A stretch of DNA of 23,104 nt. Source: Actinomycetes bacterium (GTDB lineage Bacteria; Actinomycetota; Acidimicrobiia; Acidimicrobiales; RAAP-2). The stretch lies in the NCBI GenBank assembly GCA_021850345.1, contig JAJZMN010000217.1:1-23104 (forward strand), given 5' to 3'. This document shows, piece after piece, positions 1-7,975 of the stretch (positions within the stretch are counted from its first letter, which is position 1; each line of letters opens with the position of its first letter). The position numbers and the translations under genes were made by a program. A model generated the notes under the pieces. It saw only the letters and a list, made by a program, of their open reading frames with translations. It was not told the DNA's origin and did not search any database.

Positions 1-51
1 ACCGACTGACCCGCAGCGCCTGTGCCCGCTCCCGGTGACCGGCCTGGCGCG

Positions 52-1095
52 TCAGCCGGCGCCGGCCTCAGGCTCATGGCCCTCGTCGTCGAGCACCCGG
101 GACGCGAGTTCGTCGAGCACCCGGGACTCGAGCTGCGGCTCACCGTCGAAGGTGACCTGGACGTGCTGTTCGGGCCGGCGACGGTTCTGGTGTGCCTGCG
201 CCGCCATCGAGCGCTGGTCGGCCTCGGTGAGCGGCGGCTGCACGATCGCTCGCGGCCAGAGACGGCGGGCGAGCACGACGTTGACCTCTGCCGAGTAGAC
301 GGTGAGCTCCGCGGCGAAGTAGAGCCAGGCGAAGAGGCCGAGCACGATGGCGAAGAGGCCGTAGATCGCGCTCTCGTCGCGCAGGTAGTGGCCGACGATC
401 AGCTCGCCTGCGGCGAGCAGACACGTCCAGACGACACCCGCGAAGACCGCGCCGGGGACAAGACGCCGCCAGCCGACCCCGCCGGGGGTGAGGACACGGA
501 AGGCGACGAGGTACTCCGCGCTGTTCACAACCGCCGAGCCGATCTCGCTCACCACCGCTACCGGGGGCGTCGCATGGACAAGGGTGACGAGCGTGGTGAG
601 CCCCGTCGACACGAGCAATCCGGTGCCCAGCACGCCGAGGAACGCCAGCGCACGCACGAGCCGCTTGGGATAGTTGGGACGCTGCGTTCCCGGCAGGTTC
701 CACACCTGCATCATGGCGAAGATGCCGTTCTCGGCGAGCGTGAGCGAGCCCCAAAGCATGCCGGTGACCCCGATTCCGATCGCGATGACGCTCCGATTGT
801 CGATGGAGGTGATGTTCTTTCGCAGATCTGTCCCGACGATTGGGAACTGCTTCAGCGCGGAGTGCACCACGTCGTGGTGAAGGACCGAATGGCGGCCGAC
901 GATGAGCCCGAGGACCGTGACGAGCAATAGCAGCAGGGGGAAGACCGTCCCGAAGAGCGAGTGCGCGATCGTCGAGGTGAGCGACCCTGCGTTGTCGTCG
1001 CCGTACTTCTTGATGACCCCGAAGACGAAGCCGGGCACCGTGTGGCGTTGCTGGAAGGAGTCGACGCGCCGGATCTGGCGTTCGACGGAGTTCAT
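52..1095 (-). CDS. YihY/BrkB-family inner-membrane protein
   Basis: Predicted 347-residue polytopic membrane protein of the YihY/BrkB (formerly 'RNase BN') family, whose biochemical role is unsettled. About six hydrophobic segments are visible, near residues 45-67, 102-124, 147-172, 182-203, 213-233 and 245-267. The family-typical stretch around residues 245-272 (IYGLFAIVLGLFAWLYF then AELTVYSAEVN) is clear. A charged cytoplasmic-type tail of about 65 residues follows and ends with a duplicated 8-residue unit (SRVLDELA, SRVLDDEG). I chose the ATG at 1095 (MNSVERQ); an in-frame GTG at 1143 would add 16 low-complexity residues, and neither start has a good ribosome-binding site. The gene follows the anti-sigma-type ATPase on the same strand after 69 nt and may be co-transcribed with it. 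Confidence 0.88.
   Translation of the reverse strand: MNSVERQIRRVDSFQQRHTVPGFVFGVIKKYGDDNAGSLTSTIAHSLFGTVFPLLLLLVTVLGLIVGRHSVLHHDVVHSALKQFPIVGTDLRKNITSIDNRSVIAIGIGVTGMLWGSLTLAENGIFAMMQVWNLPGTQRPNYPKRLVRALAFLGVLGTGLLVSTGLTTLVTLVHATPPVAVVSEIGSAVVNSAEYLVAFRVLTPGGVGWRRLVPGAVFAGVVWTCLLAAGELIVGHYLRDESAIYGLFAIVLGLFAWLYFAAELTVYSAEVNVVLARRLWPRAIVQPPLTEADQRSMAAQAHQNRRRPEQHVQVTFDGEPQLESRVLDELASRVLDDEGHEPEAGAG
86..127. repeat. Intragenic 18-bp direct repeat, 24-bp period
   Basis: TCGTCGAGCACCCGGGAC occurs exactly at 86-103 and again at 110-127. It lies in the 3' end of the BrkB-family gene and encodes the duplicated SRVLDE element of the C-terminal tail. The 24-bp period keeps the reading frame. Confidence 0.9.
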
Positions 1096-1164
1096 GCGTG
1101 AACCATTCCCTCGGCCCTGGGGCGCCATGCAAGGGCCGTTCACGTCGGCGAGCGAGCGTGCTGT

Positions 1165-1536
1165 TCAGTGCCGGGTGCGCAACTCGAACCAGACGCACTT
1201 GCCCGTCGTGCCCGACGCCGGTACGACACCCCAGGCGTCGGCGAGGGCTTCGACGATACGCAAGCCGCGGCCTCGTACGTCGGTCGGCCCCGGGTCGCGC
1301 CTGGCCGGCATGCCCGCGCCGTGGTCGCCGACGGTGATGCGAACCCCGTCGTCGAGCGTCTCCACCTTGACGACGTAGTCGGTCGCGCCATGGAGCGCCG
1401 CGTTCGTCGCGAGCTCGGAGACGACGAGACAGGCGACGTCGCAGAGATGCGAGTACGCCGGGGCCGTGGCACGTTCGACGAAGCGTCGTGCCGCCGCGAT
1501 CGACGCGGGGGTCGGCGGGAGGGTCAGCTCGTCCAT
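1165..1536 (-). CDS. ATP-binding anti-sigma-type (RsbW-like HATPase) protein
   Basis: 123-residue single-domain GHKL/HATPase_c_2 protein resembling serine-kinase anti-sigma factors. The ATP-site boxes look intact: N-box E41-L-A-T-N45, G1 box D71-H-G-A-G75 and a G2-like G-R-G-L around 89-92. The family phosphorylates STAS-domain antagonists and, when unengaged, holds a sigma factor; the partner is not encoded next to it. The ATG at 1536 is preceded by GGAG about 6 nt upstream. The start overlaps the end of the upstream SpoIIE-type phosphatase gene by 13 nt, so the two are probably translationally coupled and act in one circuit. Whether it controls the sigma factor near 15 kb is inference. Confidence 0.88.
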   Translation of the reverse strand: MDELTLPPTPASIAAARRFVERATAPAYSHLCDVACLVVSELATNAALHGATDYVVKVETLDDGVRITVGDHGAGMPARRDPGPTDVRGRGLRIVEALADAWGVVPASGTTGKCVWFELRTRH

Positions 1537-3242
1537 CGCAGCTCCAAGAGGGCGATGTCGTCACGGGCATCATCTCCCGTGAGGGCCCGCACCACCTCGT
1601 CGAGCGTGTCGCTGCCGGTGTCGTCGAGGCCGATGACCGTCTGGCGCAGGCGCTCGAGGCCGACGTCGAGGTGCTCGCCGCACCGCTCCACGAGCCCGTC
1701 GGTGTAGGCGAGCAGCCGCGCCCTTGGTGGCAACGAGACGGTCACCGGGTCGTAGGAGTCCGTTCTCGAGACCCCGATCGGCGAGCCGGAACGGGTCTCG
1801 ATGAACATCGCCTTCCGTTCGCCGCCGCCGTCCCATACGAGGAGCGGTGGGAGATGGCCCGCGCTCACGAGCGTCGCCTCGCGCCTCGAGACGTCGAGCT
1901 GGCCGAGGAGGACGGTCGCGAAATGCCCGTCGCGCGCGATGTCGAGGAGCGACGTGAGCTTGCCGAGGATCGTCGGCGCGCTGTCGCCCTGCGCCGCGTA
2001 CGCGCGGATCGCGAAGTGCAACGAGGCCATCGCGTTCGCCGCCGGGATGCCGTGTCCCGAGACATCGCCGACCGTGAAGACCAGGTGTCGCTCGCCGCAG
2101 CGGATCACGTCGTACCAGTCGCCGCCGATGTCGGCCGTGGGATCCCCCGGGACGTAGCGTGCCGCGAGCGCGAGGCCCTCGACGGTGGGCAGGGCCTGTG
2201 GCAGGAGCGCTTGCTGGAGGCTCTGGGCGATGGTGCGCTGTTCGGAGTACAGGCGGTGGTTCTCCTGCGCGAGCCGTTCGGCAAGGCGGCGGCGGCGGGC
2301 GAGCCACTCGGTGGCCAGCACCGCGCCCACGACGAGCATCGTGCCCGTCACCGCGATGATCCATGGGAGGAGGGGCAGCACACCGCCGCCGAGCGGCGCC
2401 GTCGGCGAGTCGACGAAGAGCAGGCTCGACTGCCCGAAGGGGATGACGGCCGAGCCGGTCACCCCCGTCGACGGGAACGGGGTGGTGGCCGTGAGCAGCG
2501 CCCGGGCCGTCGGTCGCTTTCCCAGATAGATCGCGTCGCTCAGGTTCTGGAACGCCGATGTGGTGGGCGCCGTTGCGCGATGCGACGGTGAGATGGGGAG
2601 CTCGCCATAGGCGACGTAGCGCGGGGACGTGCCGACACCCTCCTCCGCGACGGCGATCTGTGGATGCGGGCCAGTGAGGATGCCCTTGACTGCCATCGAC
2701 CTCGGCGCGTCGATCGTGGCGAAGAACGATGCAAGGCGCCCGGGCTCGGTGGCGAGCGCCGGCTGGCGGCCGAGGGCGAGCACCTCACGTGCCCCGCCCG
2801 CCGTCTCGCGCCATACCGAGAAGGAGTCGAAGAGTGGATGCTGCGCATTGGTGCCCGTACCGACTTCGGGCGCCAGATAGCGGGCGACGTCGGCGGGGGA
2901 GCCGCCCGCGTCCATGACGGCGACCGCGGTCTCGAGCGGCTGCTCGACGGTCGGGACGACCTCGCCCAACACGAGCGCGGCGTCGCGGGTCTGCACCCCG
3001 AGGAGGTGCGCTTGGGTGTGGGAGTTCACGACACCCGTGACCCACGCGAGCGCCCCGACGATCACGACCCCCGCGATCGCCACGATCACGCTCGCCGTAT
3101 GCAGGTGCCGGGCGGTCGCACCGGCGGGCGGCGCGGCGTCAGGAACTCCCGCGGCGGCCGGGAGTGTCGCATCGGAGGACGGAGGCGGCTGGCCCACGGG
3201 GGGAGCGGGGGTTGCCGGAACACGCGTAATAGTTGCAGACAC
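1524..3242 (-). CDS. Membrane sensor with SpoIIE-type PP2C serine phosphatase domain
   Basis: 572-residue two-pass protein. A Pro/Ala-rich N-terminus (1-45) is followed by a transmembrane segment near 50-72, an extracytoplasmic sensor-like region (about 73-287, no recognised family), a second transmembrane segment near 288-312, a short Arg/Glu-rich linker helix, then a SpoIIE/PP2C phosphatase domain (about 355-570). Metal-binding motifs are present: DIGGDWYD (D371, D375), GDVSGHG (D393), YTDG (D515) and DD at 561-562. Such proteins dephosphorylate STAS-domain anti-anti-sigma factors and so activate an alternative sigma factor in response to an external signal. The start is GTG at 3242, divergent from glycogen phosphorylase with 72 bp between. 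The last bases overlap the ATPase gene. Confidence 0.92.
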   Translation of the reverse strand: MSATITRVPATPAPPVGQPPPSSDATLPAAAGVPDAAPPAGATARHLHTASVIVAIAGVVIVGALAWVTGVVNSHTQAHLLGVQTRDAALVLGEVVPTVEQPLETAVAVMDAGGSPADVARYLAPEVGTGTNAQHPLFDSFSVWRETAGGAREVLALGRQPALATEPGRLASFFATIDAPRSMAVKGILTGPHPQIAVAEEGVGTSPRYVAYGELPISPSHRATAPTTSAFQNLSDAIYLGKRPTARALLTATTPFPSTGVTGSAVIPFGQSSLLFVDSPTAPLGGGVLPLLPWIIAVTGTMLVVGAVLATEWLARRRRLAERLAQENHRLYSEQRTIAQSLQQALLPQALPTVEGLALAARYVPGDPTADIGGDWYDVIRCGERHLVFTVGDVSGHGIPAANAMASLHFAIRAYAAQGDSAPTILGKLTSLLDIARDGHFATVLLGQLDVSRREATLVSAGHLPPLLVWDGGGERKAMFIETRSGSPIGVSRTDSYDPVTVSLPPRARLLAYTDGLVERCGEHLDVGLERLRQTVIGLDDTGSDTLDEVVRALTGDDARDDIALLELRWTS

Positions 3243-3300
3243 TACTAAAAGGGGTAGCGCACGGCGTGGCTGCTGCTGTGGGCCTGGTCGAGACTTCCGG

Positions 3301-3306
3301 TAGCGT
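3301..3306 (+). promoter_or_regulatory. Candidate -10 element of glgP (leaderless)
   Basis: TAGCGT, matching the actinobacterial TAnnnT -10 pattern, ends 8 nt before the GTG start at 3315. With a start site about 7 nt downstream the mRNA would be essentially leaderless, and no Shine-Dalgarno sequence is seen. No convincing -35. A second possible element, GGGGTAG at 3251-3257, is discussed in the findings. Confidence 0.4.
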
Positions 3307-3314
3307 CGAACCTC

Positions 3315-5036
3315 GTGGCGAGCGCACGAGCACTACCCCTGGACGTCGCGTACTACTCCATGGAGGTCGCGCTGGACGACACCGTGCCGACCTTCAGCGG
3401 CGGGCTCGGGGTCCTCGCCGGCGATCACCTCCGGGCAGCTGCTGACAGGGGACTGCGCATTGCAGGCGTGACGCTGTTGTACGCGCACGGCTTCTTCCGC
3501 CAGCGCCTCGTCGACGGCGAGCAGACCGAGGCCCCCGTGGAGTGGTCGCCCTCCGCGCACCTCGACGCGCTCGACGAGCAGGTGACCGTCGTCGTGTCGG
3601 GGCGTCGTGTGCGAGTGCGTGCCTGGCGCGCGATGCTCCACGGCGCCGGTGGGCACGAGGTGCCGGTGTACTTTCTCGACACCGCGCTCGAGGAGAACGC
3701 TCCGGAGGACCGCGCGATCACCGATCACCTCTATGCAAGCGACCCCCACGAGCGGCTCCGCCAGGAGGCGGTGCTCGGGTTCGGCGGGCCGCTGCTCCTC
3801 GAGGCACTCGGCCACGGAACGATTCGGGTGCACCACTTGAACGAGGGCCACGGCGCGCTCGTCCCCGTGGGTCTCCTCGCTCGTCGTCGGGGCGCGGCGG
3901 ACACCAGTGCCTACGGCAGTGCGCTCGAGGGCGCGAGCGGCGTAGACCTCGACGCCGTGCGGACTTCGTGCGTGTTCACGACGCACACGCCAGTGCCGGC
4001 TGGCCACGACCGGTTCGATCCTGGTGTCGCGGCGCAGGTGCTCGGCTCATCCCTCGTCGGCTCGCTCGGCGCCCTCGGCTGTCTCGAGGCCGACGGCACG
4101 CTGAACATGACCGTGCTCGGCATGCGGACGGCGTGCAGCGTGAACGGCGTCTCGGCGATGCACCGGCGCGTCACCGAAGCGATGTTCCCGGGCCACACGG
4201 TCATGTCGATCACCAACGGGGTGCACGCCGCCACCTGGGCAGCCCCGGCGACGGCCGCCATGTTCGACCGGTACCTTCCTGGCTGGCGCCTCGACAGCCA
4301 GCAGCTGCGGTACGCCGCGATCGAGCTCCCCCTCGATGCCCTTGCTGGCGCGCACGCCGAGAACAAGCAGGCACTGTGTGCTGCGGTCCACGCGCGCACG
4401 GGCGTCGACGTCCGCACGGACGCGCTGGTCGTCGGCATCGCTCGTCGGTTCGCCGCATACAAGCGCAACGACCTCGTCCTCTCGGACCTCGAGCGCCTCA
4501 CGACGATCGCGGAGGCCGGGCCGGTGCAGATCGTGTTCGCCGGCAAGGCGCACCCCGGCGACAGCCATGCCAAGGACATGATCCGCCACGTGGCGGCGCT
4601 GACCGGCGATCACCGAAACGGCGTCCGCGTCGCGTTCGTCGAAGACTACGGCATGGCACTGGGCCGCCTGCTGTGCGCGGGGAGCGACGTCTGGCTGAAC
4701 ACGCCGATCCCGCCGAACGAGGCATCGGGGACGAGCGGGATGAAGGCGGCGCTGAACGGTGTGCCGAGCTTGAGCACCCTGGACGGCTGGTGGGCCGAGG
4801 GCGGCATCGACGGGCTCACCGGATGGACCATCGTGGACGCCGCAGGGCCGGATGCAGCGAACCGGCTGTACGACGCGCTGGAAGAGGTCGTCGTCCCGAC
4901 GTACTACAAGGACCGGGAGGCGCTGGTTGCCATGGGCCGGCAGGCGATCGCGTTGAACGGATCGTTCTTCTCCGCCGACCGCATGGTCGACGAGTACTGC
5001 CGACGCGCGTACGGCTCCTGGCTCGACGCGCGCTGA
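3315..5036 (+). CDS. glgP: Alpha-glucan (glycogen) phosphorylase, short GT35 type
   Basis: 573-residue GT35 phosphorylase, the short bacterial/archaeal alpha-glucan phosphorylase type rather than the ~800-residue glycogen phosphorylase. It releases glucose-1-phosphate from alpha-1,4-glucans using phosphate and pyridoxal phosphate. Diagnostic features are an N-terminal YYSMEVAL...FSGGLGVLAGD, HHLNEGHGAL, the TTHTPVPAGHD segment, ITNGVH, and the PLP motif EASGTSGMK with the presumed PLP lysine at K477. Initiation is at GTG 3315, which places the conserved AYYSMEVAL at the expected position. It is followed after 96 nt by glgX, forming a glycogen degradation unit. The family also includes maltodextrin-preferring members, so substrate length preference is uncertain. 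Confidence 0.94.
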   Translation: MASARALPLDVAYYSMEVALDDTVPTFSGGLGVLAGDHLRAAADRGLRIAGVTLLYAHGFFRQRLVDGEQTEAPVEWSPSAHLDALDEQVTVVVSGRRVRVRAWRAMLHGAGGHEVPVYFLDTALEENAPEDRAITDHLYASDPHERLRQEAVLGFGGPLLLEALGHGTIRVHHLNEGHGALVPVGLLARRRGAADTSAYGSALEGASGVDLDAVRTSCVFTTHTPVPAGHDRFDPGVAAQVLGSSLVGSLGALGCLEADGTLNMTVLGMRTACSVNGVSAMHRRVTEAMFPGHTVMSITNGVHAATWAAPATAAMFDRYLPGWRLDSQQLRYAAIELPLDALAGAHAENKQALCAAVHARTGVDVRTDALVVGIARRFAAYKRNDLVLSDLERLTTIAEAGPVQIVFAGKAHPGDSHAKDMIRHVAALTGDHRNGVRVAFVEDYGMALGRLLCAGSDVWLNTPIPPNEASGTSGMKAALNGVPSLSTLDGWWAEGGIDGLTGWTIVDAAGPDAANRLYDALEEVVVPTYYKDREALVAMGRQAIALNGSFFSADRMVDEYCRRAYGSWLDAR

Positions 5037-5102
5037 GCCCCTTCCCGTGCGGACCCTCCCACTGCGGCCGTCCTCCCGCGGCCCGCTTCGAGTGCGGCAC
5101 CA

Positions 5103-5123
5103 GGGCTAGAGCTGGGCTAGAGC
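5103..5123 (+). promoter_or_regulatory. Direct repeat with -10-like TAGAGC before glgX
   Basis: GGGCTAGAGC is repeated at 5103-5112 and 5114-5123, an 11-bp period. The second copy places TAGAGC (5118-5123) 9 nt before the GTG start of glgX. It could be a weak -10 for an internal promoter or a one-turn direct-repeat protein site. The rest of the 96-nt glgP-glgX spacer holds no obvious terminator. Confidence 0.25.
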
Positions 5124-5132
5124 GAGTGCGCT

Positions 5133-7247
5133 GTGGCTGACGACATCGAGGTGTGGCCGGGGCGGGCCTACCCCCTGGGCGCGACGTACGACGGGGCGGG
5201 GACGAACTTCTCGCTCTTCTCGGAGGTCGCAGACGGAGTGGAGCTCTGCCTCTTCGACCAAGAGAGCGCCGAGCGGCGCGTGCAGCTGGAGGAGGTCGAC
5301 GCCCACTGCTGGCACGCCTACCTTCCGGGTGTCGGCCCCGGGCAGCGCTACGGCTACAGGGTGCACGGTCCGTGGGACCCTGGGAACGGTCTGCGTTGCA
5401 ACCCGCAGAAGCTGCTGATCGACCCGTACGCGAAGGCGATCTCGGGCATCGTGGACTGGGACCCCGCCTGCTTCGGCTACACGATGGGCGACGAGGACTC
5501 GCGAAACGACCAGGACAGTGGCCCGCATGTCCCCAAGAGCGTCGTCCACAGTCCCTACTTCGACTGGGGGAACGACCGGCCACCCTCGACGCCTCTGCAC
5601 GACAGCGTCATCTACGAGATGCACGTGAAGGGGTTCACCGCTCGGCATCCCGAGGTCCCCGAACCGCTCCGGGGCACCTACGGCGGGCTGGCACACCCCG
5701 CGGCCGTCGACCACCTGAGGAGCCTCGGTGTCACTGCGGTCGAGCTCCTTCCCGTCCACCAGTTCGTGCACGACGCGCACCTCGTCGAGCGCGGGCTGCG
5801 CAACTACTGGGGCTACAACTCGATCGGCTTCTTCGCCCCGCACAACGAGTACGCCACCGGCGACCTCGGCGAGCAGGTGCAGGAGTTCAAGGCGATGGTC
5901 CGTGCCCTGCACGAGGCGGGGATCGAGGTGCTGCTCGACGTCGTCTACAACCACACCGCCGAGGGGAACCACCTCGGGCCCGTCCTGTCGTTCAAAGGGA
6001 TCGACAACCGCGCGTACTACCGGCTGGTGCCCGACGACCCTCGGCACTACTACGACACGACGGGGACCGGGAACAGCCTGAACGTCAGGCACCCGCACAG
6101 CCTGCAGCTCGTCATGGACTCGCTGCGTTACTGGGTCACCGAGATGCACGTGGACGGCTTCCGCTTCGACCTCGCCGCGACGCTCGCCCGCCAGTTCCAC
6201 GAGGTGGATCGCCTGTCCGCGTTCTTCGACTTGATCCAACAAGATCCGGTGGTGAGCCAGGTCAAGCTCATCGCGGAGCCCTGGGACGTCGGCGATGGCG
6301 GCTATCAGGTAGGGAACTTCCCGCCGGTGTGGTCCGAGTGGAACGGCAAGTTTCGCGACACGGTGCGCGACTTCTGGCGAGGCGAGCCCGCGACGCTGCC
6401 CGAGCTCGCCTCGCGTCTGACCGGCAGCTCGGACCTCTACCAGTCGGACTCGCGCCGTCCCGTGGCCAGCGTCAACTTCGTCACGGCGCACGACGGCTTC
6501 ACCCTCGCCGACCTGGTCTCCTACGACCACAAGCACAACGAGGCGAACGGCGAGGACAACCGCGACGGTGAGAGCTGCAACCGGTCATGGAACTGCGGCG
6601 TGGAGGGCCCGACGGACGATGCCGACGTGCTTGCCTGCCGGGCCCGCCAGCAGCGGAACCTCCTCGCCACGCTCTTGTTCTCCCAGGGGGTGCCAATGCT
6701 GCTCGGCGGAGACGAGATCGGTCGGACCCAGCGAGGCAACAACAACGCGTACTGCCAGGACAACGAGCTCTCTTGGTTCGACTGGGGCCGTGCGGACGAG
6801 GCGCTCGGTGACTTCGTGCGCCGGTTGATCGAGCTGCGAAGGACGCATCCGGTCTTCCGCCGACGCCGGTGGTTCCAGGGCCGTCCGATCCGGGGGGCGC
6901 TCGATATCGCCTGGTACCGCCCCGACGGCGAAGAGATGGACGACGCCGACTGGGATGCCGACTTCGCGCGGTCGGTCGCGGTGCTCTTGAACGGCGACGC
7001 GATCGCCGAGCGAGACGATCGCGGACGTCGGATCACCGACGACTGGTTCCTGCTGGTCCTGAACGCCCACGATCAACAGATCGATTGGACCCTGCCTGCG
7101 CACGGGGTGTCGCGCTGGCAGGTGGTCCTGGCGACCGCCGACGAGGGTGCGTTCGAGGTGCTGCTCGACGCCGGCAAGGCGACCTCCGTGCCCGCCCGTT
7201 CCTTCAGCGTGCTGCGCGCCGTAGAGCTCGCCACGGTCACCGAGTGA
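5133..7247 (+). CDS. glgX: Glycogen debranching enzyme GlgX (GH13)
   Basis: 704-residue GH13 isoamylase-type enzyme that hydrolyses alpha-1,6 branches of phosphorylase-limited glycogen. An N-terminal CBM48-like beta domain (about 10-110, starting [18 protein letters not shown]) precedes the TIM barrel. Catalytic motifs are clear: [18 protein letters not shown] with nucleophile D346, LIAEPWD with acid/base E382, and TAHDGF with D454. Length matches the family (about 650-720). The GTG start at 5133 gives the usual short N-terminus; no strong ribosome-binding site is seen. Located directly downstream of glgP, the classic pairing for glycogen mobilisation. TreX-type isoamylases are close relatives, but the phosphorylase neighbour favours GlgX. 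Confidence 0.95.
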   Translation: MADDIEVWPGRAYPLGATYDGAGTNFSLFSEVADGVELCLFDQESAERRVQLEEVDAHCWHAYLPGVGPGQRYGYRVHGPWDPGNGLRCNPQKLLIDPYAKAISGIVDWDPACFGYTMGDEDSRNDQDSGPHVPKSVVHSPYFDWGNDRPPSTPLHDSVIYEMHVKGFTARHPEVPEPLRGTYGGLAHPAAVDHLRSLGVTAVELLPVHQFVHDAHLVERGLRNYWGYNSIGFFAPHNEYATGDLGEQVQEFKAMVRALHEAGIEVLLDVVYNHTAEGNHLGPVLSFKGIDNRAYYRLVPDDPRHYYDTTGTGNSLNVRHPHSLQLVMDSLRYWVTEMHVDGFRFDLAATLARQFHEVDRLSAFFDLIQQDPVVSQVKLIAEPWDVGDGGYQVGNFPPVWSEWNGKFRDTVRDFWRGEPATLPELASRLTGSSDLYQSDSRRPVASVNFVTAHDGFTLADLVSYDHKHNEANGEDNRDGESCNRSWNCGVEGPTDDADVLACRARQQRNLLATLLFSQGVPMLLGGDEIGRTQRGNNNAYCQDNELSWFDWGRADEALGDFVRRLIELRRTHPVFRRRRWFQGRPIRGALDIAWYRPDGEEMDDADWDADFARSVAVLLNGDAIAERDDRGRRITDDWFLLVLNAHDQQIDWTLPAHGVSRWQVVLATADEGAFEVLLDAGKATSVPARSFSVLRAVELATVTE

Positions 7248-7273
7248 TCGACGCCGCACCCATTCGTGCGTGG

Positions 7274-7279
7274 GACAAT
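7274..7279 (+). promoter_or_regulatory. Candidate -10 element of rpiA (leaderless)
   Basis: GACAAT ends 6 nt before the ATG at 7286, the spacing seen before other starts in this window. It would give a leaderless rpiA transcript in addition to read-through from glgX, whose stop is 38 nt upstream. Confidence 0.35.
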
Positions 7280-7285
7280 CGCTGC

Positions 7286-7945
7286 ATGGTCGACGTCGTG
7301 GGCGAGAAGCGGCGTGCAGCCGAGGCGGCGGCCTCGCTCGTCGAAGCCGGCATGTCGGTGGGGCTCGGGACCGGGTCGACCGTGGCCGAGCTGCTGGTGG
7401 TGCTCGCGGCACGGCGCCTCGAGATCCGCTGCGTGGCCACCTCCTTTGAGACCGAGGCCGCGGCCATGGCGCTGGGGCTCGCCGTTGCGCCCTTCGGCGC
7501 GATCGAGCGCCTCGACCTCGCCATCGACGGCGCCGACCAGGTGGCGCCCGACGGGTGGCTCGTGAAAGGCGGCGGCGCCGCGCACACGCGCGAGAAGGTC
7601 GTCGCAGCGGCTGCGGACCGCTTCGTCGTCGTCGTGGACTCGACCAAGCCGGTCCCGGCGCTCCGTCCGCCGGTGCCGCTCGAGCTCTTGGAGTTCGGTC
7701 ACGCGTCGACGCTGCGCCGACTCGAGGCGATCGGGCCGGTACGGCGCCGAGCGGTCGGCCCGAGCCCCGACGGCGGGGTGATCTGCGACTACCTCGGCCC
7801 CGTGGACGACGCCGTCGGCTTGGCAGCCGCGCTCGGCGCGGTCCCCGGCGTCGTCGAGCACGGGCTCTTTCCGCCCGCGCTCGTCTCCGACGTGGTGGTG
7901 GGAACCGGGGACGACGTCGAGTGGCGGGCGGTGTCCACGCGCTGA
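7286..7945 (+). CDS. rpiA: Ribose-5-phosphate isomerase A
   Basis: 219-residue RpiA, interconverting ribose-5-phosphate and ribulose-5-phosphate in the non-oxidative pentose phosphate pathway. Visible motifs are GLGTGST at 26-32, DGADQ at 81-85 and KGGGAAHTREK from 94 to 104. D81, D84, K94 and the catalytic base E103 fall at the same positions as the known E. coli active-site residues. The usual DGADE is DGADQ here, a change outside those catalytic residues. The reading frame is open far upstream inside glgX, but ATG 7286 gives the correct N-terminus (MVDVVGEKRRAAEAA). It follows glgX by 38 nt and converges on the NCS1 permease gene. Confidence 0.94.
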   Translation: MVDVVGEKRRAAEAAASLVEAGMSVGLGTGSTVAELLVVLAARRLEIRCVATSFETEAAAMALGLAVAPFGAIERLDLAIDGADQVAPDGWLVKGGGAAHTREKVVAAAADRFVVVVDSTKPVPALRPPVPLELLEFGHASTLRRLEAIGPVRRRAVGPSPDGGVICDYLGPVDDAVGLAAALGAVPGVVEHGLFPPALVSDVVVGTGDDVEWRAVSTR

Positions 7946-7946
7946 G

Positions 7947-7959
7947 GCGCCGACGGCGC
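7947..7959. terminator. Small hairpin between convergent rpiA and permease genes
   Basis: GCGCC-GAC-GGCGC forms a 5-bp GC stem two bases past the rpiA stop, in the 30-nt gap between convergent genes. There is no T-run on either side, so function as a bidirectional terminator is only possible. Confidence 0.25.
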
Positions 7960-7975
7960 AGCCATGCCGCGTCCG

